Of a stretch of DNA of 64,000 bases, positions 28,831 to 36,661 are shown one piece after another. The notes under the pieces are model-generated. The model was not told the DNA's origin. It was given only the letters and a program-made list of their open reading frames with translations, and searched no databases. Each line of letters opens with the position of its first letter. The first letter of the stretch is position 1. The DNA is from Variovorax sp. SG517 (GTDB lineage Bacteria > Pseudomonadota > Gammaproteobacteria > Burkholderiales > Burkholderiaceae_C), in the NCBI RefSeq assembly GCF_013376045.1, contig NZ_JABMJG010000004.1, forward strand, positions 372,001 to 436,000, in the 5' to 3' direction. Position numbers and translations under genes: made by a program.

Positions 28831-28858
28831 TTTAAATATATTAAGGATATACGGTCAA
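28831..28858 (-). promoter_or_regulatory. Hydroxyproline operon promoter with internal palindrome (candidate GntR operator)
   Basis: Read on the minus strand: TTGACC (28858-28853), 16-base spacer, TTTAAA (28836-28831). The spacer contains the inverted repeat TATAT-N5-ATATA (28837-28851). The region is strikingly AT-rich compared with its surroundings. A repressor bound there would sit directly in the RNA polymerase site; the GntR/FCD protein at the end of the operon is the natural candidate. Confidence 0.6.
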
Positions 28859-28912
28859 GATACTTTTGGGGCAAGCGCTCTTTTGCGCCGTGTTCTTCTG
28901 TGATACGGAGGG

Positions 28913-28936
28913 GCGCAGGGCGTGAAAGCCCTGCGC
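28913..28936 (-). terminator. Hairpin after the glycine-zipper gene
   Basis: A perfect 9-bp stem (28913-28921 with 28928-28936) and 6-base loop, 13 bases past the stop of the glycine-zipper gene. There is no T tract, so it is a weak or Rho-assisted terminator at best. Confidence 0.5.
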
Positions 28937-28949
28937 AAGGCCGGCTCGC

Positions 28950-29666
28950 CTATTTGTGGCCGTCGGCGGGACGCAGCACGCCGCGCTGGAGCGTGACCGG
29001 CTTGCCGATCGGCGGCGCAGTCTTCGTCTCGACGGTGCGCAGCCTGCCGTCGTCCATGCGCACGCCCACCTCGTAGACGGTGACGGTGCGCACGTGCTTC
29101 TCGATGGCGTTGCCCGCGAAGCCGCCGCCCACCGCGCCCAGCACCGTGGTGGCGACGCGGCCGTTGCCATGGCCGAACTGGTTGCCGACGAGGCCGCCGA
29201 CCACGCCGCCCGCGACGGCGCCGACACCGCTGGTCTTCTGCTCGCGCTGTACCGGTCGGACCGACTCGACGCGGCCGCAGACCGCGCACGGTGGCGCTGC
29301 GCGCGTGGCGGGCGCGGGCTCGGCTGCCGCAACGGCCGTCGAATTCACGGGAGCGGGCGCTGACTGCGGCGCGGCGGCCATCGGCTGAGGAGCGGCGCCG
29401 GCGCCGACCGCGGGCGGCGGCATCGCTGGCGCGGGCGGCATGGCGTCGGGCTTGAAGTCGTCGGGCGCCGGGGCAGTCGCCGCGGTAGCCGCGGCGGCCA
29501 GGGGCGTGGCGGCGGGCGCCGCCGTTTCCTGCCCCTGCCTGTGCAGCAGCACCCCGCCGAGCGCTGCGACCGCGATGGCCAGCACGCCAATCACGGCCCA
29601 GAGCACCCTGGGCGATCTGCCTGCGTGCACGGCCGCAGGCTGTTCGAGGGGCGATGTCGAATCCAT
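28950..29666 (-). CDS. Glycine-zipper 2TM-domain protein with N-terminal anchor
   Basis: 238 residues. A short cytoplasmic start leads to one membrane helix (about 21-41, VLWAVIGVLAIAVAALGGVLL). A long Ala/Pro-rich linker follows, then a CAVC motif, and then a glycine zipper (VGAVAGGVVGGLVGNQFGHG and VLGAVGGGFAGNAIE) of the SlyB/17-kDa-antigen type. Such proteins insert Gly-rich helices into membranes and affect envelope integrity. The closing region has beta-type charged segments. AAAGGAAA precedes the ATG. It is transcribed alone, between the hydroxyproline promoter and a Crp-family gene. Confidence 0.85.
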   Translation of the reverse strand: MDSTSPLEQPAAVHAGRSPRVLWAVIGVLAIAVAALGGVLLHRQGQETAAPAATPLAAAATAATAPAPDDFKPDAMPPAPAMPPPAVGAGAAPQPMAAAPQSAPAPVNSTAVAAAEPAPATRAAPPCAVCGRVESVRPVQREQKTSGVGAVAGGVVGGLVGNQFGHGNGRVATTVLGAVGGGFAGNAIEKHVRTVTVYEVGVRMDDGRLRTVETKTAPPIGKPVTLQRGVLRPADGHK

Positions 29667-29789
29667 GAGATTTCCTTTCAGCCCCGGCGCACGGCGGGGC
29701 ACCGCCAGAGCATGGCTTCGGGGCGCGCGAAGTTCAATCCGCCGGCGTCCTACAAGGCGATTTCGCGCCCGGGGCGCCGCCGCAGGGGA

Positions 29790-30461
29790 TCAGCCCGCCC
29801 GGGCCATGGCCGTGATCGGCTCCAGCGCGAGCAGGGTCAGCTGCCCGTAGCCGACGTGCAGCCAGCCTTCGGCCTGCATGTGCTGCAGCGCGAGGTTGCA
29901 GCGCTGCCGCGAGACGCCGGCGATGGCCGCGAGCTCGTCCTGCGCGATGGGCAGGTGGATCAGCCCGAGCGGGTTGTTCAGCGGATGGGCCAGCCCGCAC
30001 AGCGCATTCGCCACGCGCGCGGGGCCGCGCATCAGCCGCACGTCGCCCACGTGGTCCATGAAGTAGTGCAGGCGCTCGTTGATCTGCGCGTAGATGAAGT
30101 CCTTGAACGCCGGGTGCTCCTGCAGCAGGCGGGCGAAATCGTCCAGCGGCAGCAGCGCGACCCGGCTGTCGCGCAGCGCCACGTAGTCGGCGTGGCGGGG
30201 CTTGCCGCGCAGCAGTGCGCCCTCGCCGAACCAGCAGCCCGGCAGGATGCCGCCCAGCGTGGAGCTGCGGCCGTCGGCGGCGAGCACCGAGGTCTTGAGC
30301 AGCCCCTCCATCAGCCCGAACCAGGCCGACGGGATCTCGCCGCGCCGCCCCAGCAGCTGGCCCTTCGACACCCGGTGCTCGCGCATGCGCTCCATCACCC
30401 GCTTGCGCAGCGGCGCAGGCAGGGCCGCGCTCCACGACGACTTGCGCAGCAGCTCGTCCAT
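29790..30461 (-). CDS. Crp/Fnr-family transcriptional regulator
   Basis: 223 residues from ATG 30461. The cyclic-nucleotide-binding-type beta roll runs from about residue 22 to 120 (GLMEGLLKTSVLAADGRSST, GCWFGEGALLRG) and the Crp helix-turn-helix is near the C-terminus (QDELAAIAGVSRQRCNLALQHM). No N-terminal Fnr cysteine cluster is present, so it is not an oxygen sensor of the Fnr kind. The coding frame stays open upstream, but without a usable ATG or GTG and with low similarity, so the shorter start was taken. It is divergent from the acetoacetyl-CoA synthetase gene and may control it. Confidence 0.82.
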   Translation of the reverse strand: MDELLRKSSWSAALPAPLRKRVMERMREHRVSKGQLLGRRGEIPSAWFGLMEGLLKTSVLAADGRSSTLGGILPGCWFGEGALLRGKPRHADYVALRDSRVALLPLDDFARLLQEHPAFKDFIYAQINERLHYFMDHVGDVRLMRGPARVANALCGLAHPLNNPLGLIHLPIAQDELAAIAGVSRQRCNLALQHMQAEGWLHVGYGQLTLLALEPITAMARAG

Positions 30462-30673
30462 GCCGAGGCCCGCGGGTTCGTCCGCCTTCGGGCGCCGCGA
30501 AGGAAGGGGCCCCGGCGCCCGCCGATGGGGCGCGGCCGGCGGCTCGTGTGGCTTCTTTTCCAACGGGCAAACCCTTAATTCAAATGTCTCATTTCCAACA
30601 GTATCGCCGCCGCATCCCCCGAACAATCCGGCCCGAACCGCCCGCCGGGCGGCTCCTGGATGCCAGCTACACG

Positions 30674-32671
30674 ATGCACGATTCGCCCCCTTCCGACGCC
30701 CACGGCCAGCTGCTGTGGACACCCTCGGCTGAACAGGTCCGCGCCAGCGGCCTGCATGCCTACCAGCAGTGGCTCGCTGAACGCCACGGCGTGCCGGCGG
30801 GCAGTTACGAGGAACTCTGGCAGTGGTCCGTGGACTCGCTGGAGCCCTTCTGGCAGTCGATCCGGGAGTACTTCAGCGTGGTGGGCGAGGGCGCCGCGCA
30901 ACCGGTGCTCGCGCAGCGCGAGATGCCCGATGCGCAATGGTTTCCCGGCATGCGGCTGAACTACGCCGAGAACGTGTTCCGCAGAACGGGCAATGACCCG
31001 GCGAGCCCGGCGATCATCGCGCGCCGGGAAGACGCGCCGCTGCGCACCATCTCGTGGGCCGAGCTGGAGCGCGACGCCGCCGCGCTGGCCGGGCAGATGC
31101 GCGCATGGGGCATCGGCCCCGGCGACCGGGTGGCGGGCTACCTGCCCAACTGGCCGGAGACCGTCGTCGCCTTCCTGGCCTGCGCCAGCATCGGCGCCAT
31201 CTGGTCGAGCTGCGCGCCGGACATGGGCCCCGGCGTGGTCCTGGACCGGCTGCGCCAGATCGAGCCCTGCCTGCTGCTGGCGACCGACGGCTACCGCTAC
31301 AACGGCAAGCGCCACGACCGCAGCGCCCAGGTGAAGGAACTGCTCGCCGAACTGCCCAGCGTGAAGCGCGTGATCCACGTGCCGGGCCCGGGCGACGAGG
31401 CGCCGGCACCCGACTGGCGCGACCGCGTCGACTGGGCCGATGCGCTGCGCGAGGACGCGCCGCCGCGCTACGAACGCCTGCCTTTCGACCACCCGCTGTG
31501 GATCGTCTATTCGTCCGGCACCACCGGCCTGCCCAAGGCGATGGTTCACGGCCACGGCGGCATCGTGCTCACGCACCTGAAGACCATGACGCTGCAGCAC
31601 GACCTGCGCGCGGGCGACCGGCTGCTGTTCCTCGGCAGCACCGGATGGATCGTGTGGAACCTGCAGGTGGGCGCGCTTTTGACCGGCGCGAGCATCGTGC
31701 TGTTCGACGGCAACCCCGCCTGGCCCGACGCCGGTGCGCTGTGGCGCTTCATCGGCGAGCAGGGCGTCACGCTGTTCGGCTGCGGCGCGGCCTACCTGGC
31801 CAACTGCATGAAGGACAACCTGCGCCCGCGCGACATCGCGAACCTGGAGCGGCTGCGCGCCATCAACGCGACCGGCTCACCGCTGCCGGTGGAAGCCTAT
31901 CTGTGGGTCTACGAGGCCGTCAAACCCGACCTCTGGCTGGCCTCGATCAGCGGCGGCACCGACATCGCATCGGGCTTCGTGGCCTGCGCGCCCAGCCTGC
32001 CGGTGCACGCCGGGGAGATCCAGTGCCCCGAACTCGGCGTGGCGGCGTACGCATTCGACGACGCCGGCCGGCCCGTGGTCGACGAGGTGGGCGAGCTGGT
32101 CATCACCAAGCCCATGCCCTCGATGCCGCTGTACTTCTGGAACGATCCGGAGAACCGGCGCTACCGCGAGAGCTACTTCGAGAGCTTTCCTGGTGTCTGG
32201 CGGCATGGCGACTGGATCCGCTTCACGCCGCGGCGCAGCGCGGTGATCTACGGGCGCTCCGACAGCACCATCAACCGCTTCGGCATCCGCATGGGCACCG
32301 CCGAGATCTACCGCGTGGTCGAGCAGCTGCCCGAGGTGCGCGACAGCGTCGTGGTCGACCTCGAATACCTGGGCCGTCCCTCGTTCATGCCGCTGTTCGT
32401 GGTGCTGCAGCCGGGCATGGCGCTCGATGCGGCCCTCGTCGAGCGCATCCGTGCCGCCATCCGCACCAAGGCATCGGCGCGCCACGTGCCCGACGACGTC
32501 GTGCAGGTGGACGAGATTCCGCGCACGCTCAGCGGCAAGAAGATGGAAGTGCCCCTGCGCAAGCTGCTGCTGGGCACGCCGGCCGAAAAGGTGGCGAGCC
32601 CCGACAGCATGCAGAACCCGCGCAGCCTCGCCTTCTTCATCGACTACGCCCGCCGGCGCGCGGCGGCCTGA
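30674..32671 (+). CDS. Acetoacetyl-CoA synthetase
   Basis: 665 residues, the usual length of this enzyme. It activates acetoacetate with ATP and CoA. Visible landmarks are the N-terminal ACAS-type cap (MRLNYAENVF), the ATP loop YSSGTTGLPKAMVHGHGG, the acyl-pocket region GSTGWIVWNLQVGALL, INATGSPLP, and the C-terminal catalytic Lys in LSGKKMEVPLRK. ATG 30674 gives a protein that begins like its relatives; an upstream in-frame start would add 42 residues from the intergenic region. A Bug receptor gene follows after 79 bases, perhaps supplying a keto acid. Confidence 0.92.
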   Translation: MHDSPPSDAHGQLLWTPSAEQVRASGLHAYQQWLAERHGVPAGSYEELWQWSVDSLEPFWQSIREYFSVVGEGAAQPVLAQREMPDAQWFPGMRLNYAENVFRRTGNDPASPAIIARREDAPLRTISWAELERDAAALAGQMRAWGIGPGDRVAGYLPNWPETVVAFLACASIGAIWSSCAPDMGPGVVLDRLRQIEPCLLLATDGYRYNGKRHDRSAQVKELLAELPSVKRVIHVPGPGDEAPAPDWRDRVDWADALREDAPPRYERLPFDHPLWIVYSSGTTGLPKAMVHGHGGIVLTHLKTMTLQHDLRAGDRLLFLGSTGWIVWNLQVGALLTGASIVLFDGNPAWPDAGALWRFIGEQGVTLFGCGAAYLANCMKDNLRPRDIANLERLRAINATGSPLPVEAYLWVYEAVKPDLWLASISGGTDIASGFVACAPSLPVHAGEIQCPELGVAAYAFDDAGRPVVDEVGELVITKPMPSMPLYFWNDPENRRYRESYFESFPGVWRHGDWIRFTPRRSAVIYGRSDSTINRFGIRMGTAEIYRVVEQLPEVRDSVVVDLEYLGRPSFMPLFVVLQPGMALDAALVERIRAAIRTKASARHVPDDVVQVDEIPRTLSGKKMEVPLRKLLLGTPAEKVASPDSMQNPRSLAFFIDYARRRAAA

Positions 32672-32750
32672 TTCCCCGGCAGCCTCCCGGGGCCGCCTTC
32701 GTTTTCCCCCAGCCCTTTCGCATACACACAAACTCAAGGAGACACAGCAC

Positions 32751-33737
32751 ATGCAACGACGCCACTTCCTCAACGCCATGGCAGGCGCCGCCGCCACCGG
32801 CGCATTGACGCCCTTCGCCGCCCTTGCGCAGGCGCTGGAGCAGGTGAAGGTCATCTACGGCTTTCCCGCTGGCAGCGCCGGCGACAGCGTGGCGCGCCGC
32901 GTGGCCGAGAAGCTCGGCGGCACGCCCTACAGCAAGAACCCGGGCTACGTGGAGAACAAGCCCGGCGCGGGCGGGCGCATCGCGCTGGAAACGCTCAAGG
33001 CCGTGCCGGCCGACGGCTCGGTGCTGGCGCTGGCGCCCGTGTCGGCGTTGTCGGTTTATCCGTACATCTATCCGAAGCTCTCGTACAAGCCCGAGGACGT
33101 CACGGCCGTATCCATCGGCGCGGTGATGTTCCACGGCCTGGCCGTGGGCCCCTCGGTCCCGGCGGAGGTCAAGACGCTGAAGGACTTCCTCGCCTGGGCC
33201 AAGGCCAACCCCGAGAAGGCCAGCTACGGCTCGCCCGGCGCCGGCTCCATGCCGCACCTGCTGGGCGCGCTGCTGGGCATGCGCGCGGGCGTGGAGATCA
33301 AGCACGTGCCCTATCGCGGCACCGTGCCCAGCATCACCGACCTGGTGGGCGGCCAGATCGCGGCGGCCATGAACCCCAGCGGCGACTACCTGCAGTACGT
33401 GAAGGCCGGCCGCATCCGCGTGCTGGCCACCTCCGGGAAGAAGCGCTCGCCCTTCCTGCCCGACGTGCCGACCTTCACTGAGCTGGGCTACCCCGACGTG
33501 ACCTCCGAGGAGTGGTTCGGCTTCTACGCGCCGGCCAGGACGCCCGCCGCCGTCATCGCCACCGCCAACGCGGCCATCACCCGGGCGCTGAAGGACAAGG
33601 CCGTGATCGACGCGCTGGCCCTGGTCGGCCTGGTCGCGAACGGCAGCACGCCACAGGACATGGCCGCCGACCAGAAGGCCGAGTACGAGCGCTGGGGGCC
33701 GCTGGTGAAGCAGATCGGGTTCACTTCGGAGTCTTGA
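32751..33737 (+). CDS. Bug-family TTT substrate-binding protein
   Basis: 328 residues. The N-terminus MQRRHFLNAMAGAAATG looks like a twin-arginine-type or Sec signal with cleavage near ALAQA. The mature part carries VIYGFPAGSAGDSVAR and VENKPGAGGRIALE, the Bug signatures, and the PYRG loop. A good ribosome site AAGGAGA precedes the ATG. It probably shares a transcript with the acetoacetyl-CoA synthetase gene upstream. The 3' end overlaps the convergent hipA gene by 17 bases. Confidence 0.9.
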   Translation: MQRRHFLNAMAGAAATGALTPFAALAQALEQVKVIYGFPAGSAGDSVARRVAEKLGGTPYSKNPGYVENKPGAGGRIALETLKAVPADGSVLALAPVSALSVYPYIYPKLSYKPEDVTAVSIGAVMFHGLAVGPSVPAEVKTLKDFLAWAKANPEKASYGSPGAGSMPHLLGALLGMRAGVEIKHVPYRGTVPSITDLVGGQIAAAMNPSGDYLQYVKAGRIRVLATSGKKRSPFLPDVPTFTELGYPDVTSEEWFGFYAPARTPAAVIATANAAITRALKDKAVIDALALVGLVANGSTPQDMAADQKAEYERWGPLVKQIGFTSES

Positions 33738-35082
33738 GCGCGGAGTCCTGAGCGGCCTCCTGCAAGGCGATGTCGGCGCCCGCCAGGAATCGCTTCGCCT
33801 CGCCTCGCATGCCCTGCGAGATGGCGTCCCAGGTGCGCGCGGGAAAGTCCGGCGGCAGCAGCGCCTCGACCTCGCCCAGCGCGGCGTCCACCGACGCCAC
33901 CAGCTCGAGCATCGCGTTCCACACGCCGATGCCGCCGTTCTTCATTGCCAGGGCATGCCAATGGCGGGCCTGGATGGTCTGGAACACGTAGTGCGCATTC
34001 CTCGAGCAGATCGCCATCGCCAGGCCCGCCCTGCGCGGCTGGAACTGATTGGCGCCATCGCCGAAATACGGCCACATCGAGATGACGTCGTACAGCGGCG
34101 TCATCTCGTAGGCGTCGCCGCGCTGGAGGTGGATCGAGAAGTTCTTGGCATGCCCGTCGGTGGCCGCGAGCAGGAAGAAAGCCAGCTGCGCGAGCAGGAA
34201 GCGCGCGCCGTCCTCGGCGCTCCTGCTGCCTTGCAGCAGCTGCAGGCACTTCGGCATGCCGGGCCCGCCGTGCTGCTCGTACTTCTTTTCTGACGGCAGG
34301 CCCAGGGCCTGGCAGAAATCTTCCTGCGGCAGTCGTGCGATCCAGGTCCTGCCGTCCATCCACTCGCGGTCGAAGCGCTCCACGACCAGCACCGTCTGCC
34401 CGCCGAAGGTGGCCATGGAAGTCGGTGCCACCGGCAGGCCGAGGGCCAGCACGATCTGCGCGCACAGCCATTCGTTCTGCACCGAGTCGGAGGCGTCCAC
34501 GCGCCTGGAGCCGCCGATCAGCCCGAGCGGCAGCTTCACGATGTGCGTAGTGGGCGTGGCGCCGTGCGGCCGGCACCACGCATCGTTCCAGCGGGTCAGC
34601 GCCGTCTTTTCCTGCGCGCCGGCCAGCGAGATGCGAAACAGGTCTTCGTCGCGCATGCCTTGCGGCACGTCCTCGGACGGCACGGCCTGCAACAGGTCGG
34701 CGATCTGCGCCTCGTCCAGCGGCTCGCAGTCGATGGCGTTCCAGCCTTGCGGAACGGCCCCTTCGGGCACGAGTTGAACGGCGCCGACACAGTCGCGGCC
34801 GATGGCTTCGAGCAGGCCGAAGGCCGTGGCGTCCTTGAGCCGGAAGCGGTTGCGCAGCCGCGCGCGAATCCTGTCGTTGTCGGGCAGCAGGTTGTCGAAG
34901 TAGTTGCGGACCACCTCGCCGCGAACCTCGAGCGCGCTGTTGAGCGGGATCGACAGCGACAGCGATCGCCGCCGCGGCGATTCAGCCCAGGCCGGGTCGT
35001 AGTGGAAGGAATGGGCGCCGCGTTCGACGATCCAGGTGCCTACGCGCTCTCCGTTCATCCAGGCGTCGAGGGCCTGCGTCAC
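33721..35082 (-). CDS. hipA: HipA-family serine/threonine kinase toxin
   Basis: 453 residues. N-terminal HipA domain (YFDNLLPDNDRIR, 61-73), the central RISLAGAQEKTAL block (150-162, site of the inactivating autophosphorylation in E. coli), and the kinase core with Asp309 in TDGHAKNFS and the metal-binding Asp332 in LYDV. E. coli HipA phosphorylates glutamyl-tRNA synthetase and causes persistence. All catalytic residues look intact, so an active kinase is expected. The GTG start at 35082 overlaps the antitoxin stop (GTGA) and has GAGGGA upstream, a coupling typical of toxin-antitoxin pairs. Confidence 0.92.
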   Translation of the reverse strand: MTQALDAWMNGERVGTWIVERGAHSFHYDPAWAESPRRRSLSLSIPLNSALEVRGEVVRNYFDNLLPDNDRIRARLRNRFRLKDATAFGLLEAIGRDCVGAVQLVPEGAVPQGWNAIDCEPLDEAQIADLLQAVPSEDVPQGMRDEDLFRISLAGAQEKTALTRWNDAWCRPHGATPTTHIVKLPLGLIGGSRRVDASDSVQNEWLCAQIVLALGLPVAPTSMATFGGQTVLVVERFDREWMDGRTWIARLPQEDFCQALGLPSEKKYEQHGGPGMPKCLQLLQGSRSAEDGARFLLAQLAFFLLAATDGHAKNFSIHLQRGDAYEMTPLYDVISMWPYFGDGANQFQPRRAGLAMAICSRNAHYVFQTIQARHWHALAMKNGGIGVWNAMLELVASVDAALGEVEALLPPDFPARTWDAISQGMRGEAKRFLAGADIALQEAAQDSALKTPK

Positions 35083-35537
35083 CACGACTCCCTCTTGGGC
35101 CGGACGACGAAGTTCCGGCGCGAGGTGGGCTTGACGTCCTTGCCGGGGTTCAGCGCCTGGAGTGCGCGAAGCGATTCGCCCGGCGCACCCGGCGATTCGG
35201 CTTCCAGCCGCACCAGCACCGACTGGTCGCTCATCGGCGTGGCGGTCCATGGGCCGGGCGGAAGCTTCACGGCGTCGTACAGCGCGGGCTCTTCCGCGGC
35301 CACGGGCACGGGACTTGGCGCTGCTTCCTCACGCAGGCAGAAGGAGGCGCCCAGCGCCGACAGGAGCTTCATCAGCTGCTCGAAGCTGACCGCGCCGGGG
35401 TTCGCCTCGATTTCCGCGATGCGGGCCTGGCTGACGCCGATGATGGCGCCGGCCTGAGCCTGCGTCAGGCCGCGCTGCTTGCGCAGGGCCTTGAGGTGCG
35501 GCCGCAGTTGATCGACGAAGCGCAGGGGATATTCCAT
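35079..35537 (-). CDS. hipB: HipB-like antitoxin with extended C-terminus
   Basis: 152 residues, against 88 for E. coli HipB. The XRE helix-turn-helix is at about residues 15-62 (RKQRGLTQAQAGAIIGVSQARIAEIE). A C-terminal extension of about 80 residues (from EEAAPSP to the end) is Pro-rich, then shows a conserved-looking segment (PGPWTATPMSDQSVLVRLE) and a basic end. The extension may contact HipA or serve as an unstable tail. The gene is first in the pair and its own promoter is covered by a palindrome, so autorepression is expected. Confidence 0.88.
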   Translation of the reverse strand: MEYPLRFVDQLRPHLKALRKQRGLTQAQAGAIIGVSQARIAEIEANPGAVSFEQLMKLLSALGASFCLREEAAPSPVPVAAEEPALYDAVKLPPGPWTATPMSDQSVLVRLEAESPGAPGESLRALQALNPGKDVKPTSRRNFVVRPKRESW

Positions 35538-35546
35538 TGCACCTGC

Positions 35547-35579
35547 AGAATATCGGCCCTGTCTTATTTTGTCAAAATA
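35547..35579 (-). promoter_or_regulatory. hipBA promoter and overlapping operator
   Basis: On the minus strand a perfect TTGACA (35575-35570) is followed after 17 bases by TATTCT (35552-35547), a near-consensus promoter. A perfect 15-bp palindrome TATTTTG-T-CAAAATA (35565-35579) covers the -35 box. The predicted start is near 35540, only about 3 bases before the hipB ATG at 35537, so the mRNA may be nearly leaderless. Confidence 0.75.
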
Positions 35580-35634
35580 TCGTCTTTGGCGTATTTTTCT
35601 TCAATATAGGTTCAGGCTTGTAATTTCCCTGCCA

Positions 35635-36633
35635 TCAGTCGATCTTCGCCCCCGACGCCTTCACCACCGCCCCCATCGCATCCCAGTCTGCGCGCAGCAG
35701 CTTCTGGAACTCCTCCGCGCTCTGGCTGCGCGGCTCCACGCCCAGGCGCTTGAAGCGTTCCTGGATCGCGGGGTCGGCCAGCACTTTGTTGGTCACGGCG
35801 TTCAGGCGCTCGACCTCGGCCTTGGGCGTGCCGGCCGGTGCAAGCAGGCCGATCCACGAATCGAAGGCGTAGCCGGGCAGGCCGCTCTCGGACACGGTGG
35901 GCAGCTTGGGCAGGAAGGGGCTGCGCGACTGGCCGGTGGAGGCCAGCAGCTTCATGCGCGCGTCGTCCTGGAAGCCGATCACGCCGATGCTCGACGAGAT
36001 CACCGCCTGCACGCGGCCCGCGAGCACCTCGTTGACGGCCTCGCCGGTCGACTTGGTCGGGATGTGCGTCATCTGCAGGCCGGCCTTCGCGAGGAAGGAG
36101 GCCATCGCGAGGTGCGTGGCGCTGCCGTTGCCGGCCGAGGCGTAGTTGTACTTGCCGGGGTTGGCCTTGACCTCCTTGATGAAGTCGGCCGTGCTCGACA
36201 CGCCCATGCCGCTGGACACCGCGAGCACGTAGCCCGCGTTGCCGACGTTGGCGACGCCGACGAAGTCCTTCAGCGGGTCGTAGCTGAGCTTGCTGTAGAG
36301 GAAGCCCGCGATGTTGTGGCTCGCCGCGGCGAGGACCAGCGTGTTGCCGTCGGCCGGCGCGCGCGCCACGATCGCCGCGCCCACGGTACCGCCCGCGCCC
36401 GCGCGGTTCTCGACGATGGCGCTGGCGTTCAGCGCGGCGCCCAGTTCGTTGTTGAAGGCGCGCGCCACCGTGTCCTGCACCGCGCCGGTGCCGAAGGGCA
36501 CGACGATGTGGATCACGCGCTGCTGCGCATGCAGCGGCGCGACGGCGCAAAGCGCGGCGGCAGCCGCGAGCGCTGCCAGGGAACGTCGGGTGAACGGGGT
36601 CGTGGTCATCTGGGTGGCCGCTTTCATCATCAT
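35635..36633 (-). CDS. Bug-family TTT substrate-binding protein
   Basis: 332 residues from ATG 36633. Several ATG codons follow closely (36630, 36627, 36609) and none has a clear ribosome site, so the exact start is uncertain. The signal region TRRSLAALAAAAALCAVAPLHA resembles a Tat-type signal; the mature part shows HIVVPFGTGAVQDTVAR and VENRAGAGGTVGAA. It is the last gene of a two-gene unit with the M20 amidohydrolase (28 bases apart), which suggests that it binds an amidated or conjugated carboxylate hydrolysed by that enzyme. Confidence 0.88.
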   Translation of the reverse strand: MMMKAATQMTTTPFTRRSLAALAAAAALCAVAPLHAQQRVIHIVVPFGTGAVQDTVARAFNNELGAALNASAIVENRAGAGGTVGAAIVARAPADGNTLVLAAASHNIAGFLYSKLSYDPLKDFVGVANVGNAGYVLAVSSGMGVSSTADFIKEVKANPGKYNYASAGNGSATHLAMASFLAKAGLQMTHIPTKSTGEAVNEVLAGRVQAVISSSIGVIGFQDDARMKLLASTGQSRSPFLPKLPTVSESGLPGYAFDSWIGLLAPAGTPKAEVERLNAVTNKVLADPAIQERFKRLGVEPRSQSAEEFQKLLRADWDAMGAVVKASGAKID

Positions 36634-36661
36634 CGTCAACAGGAAAAAAAAGGAATGCCGA

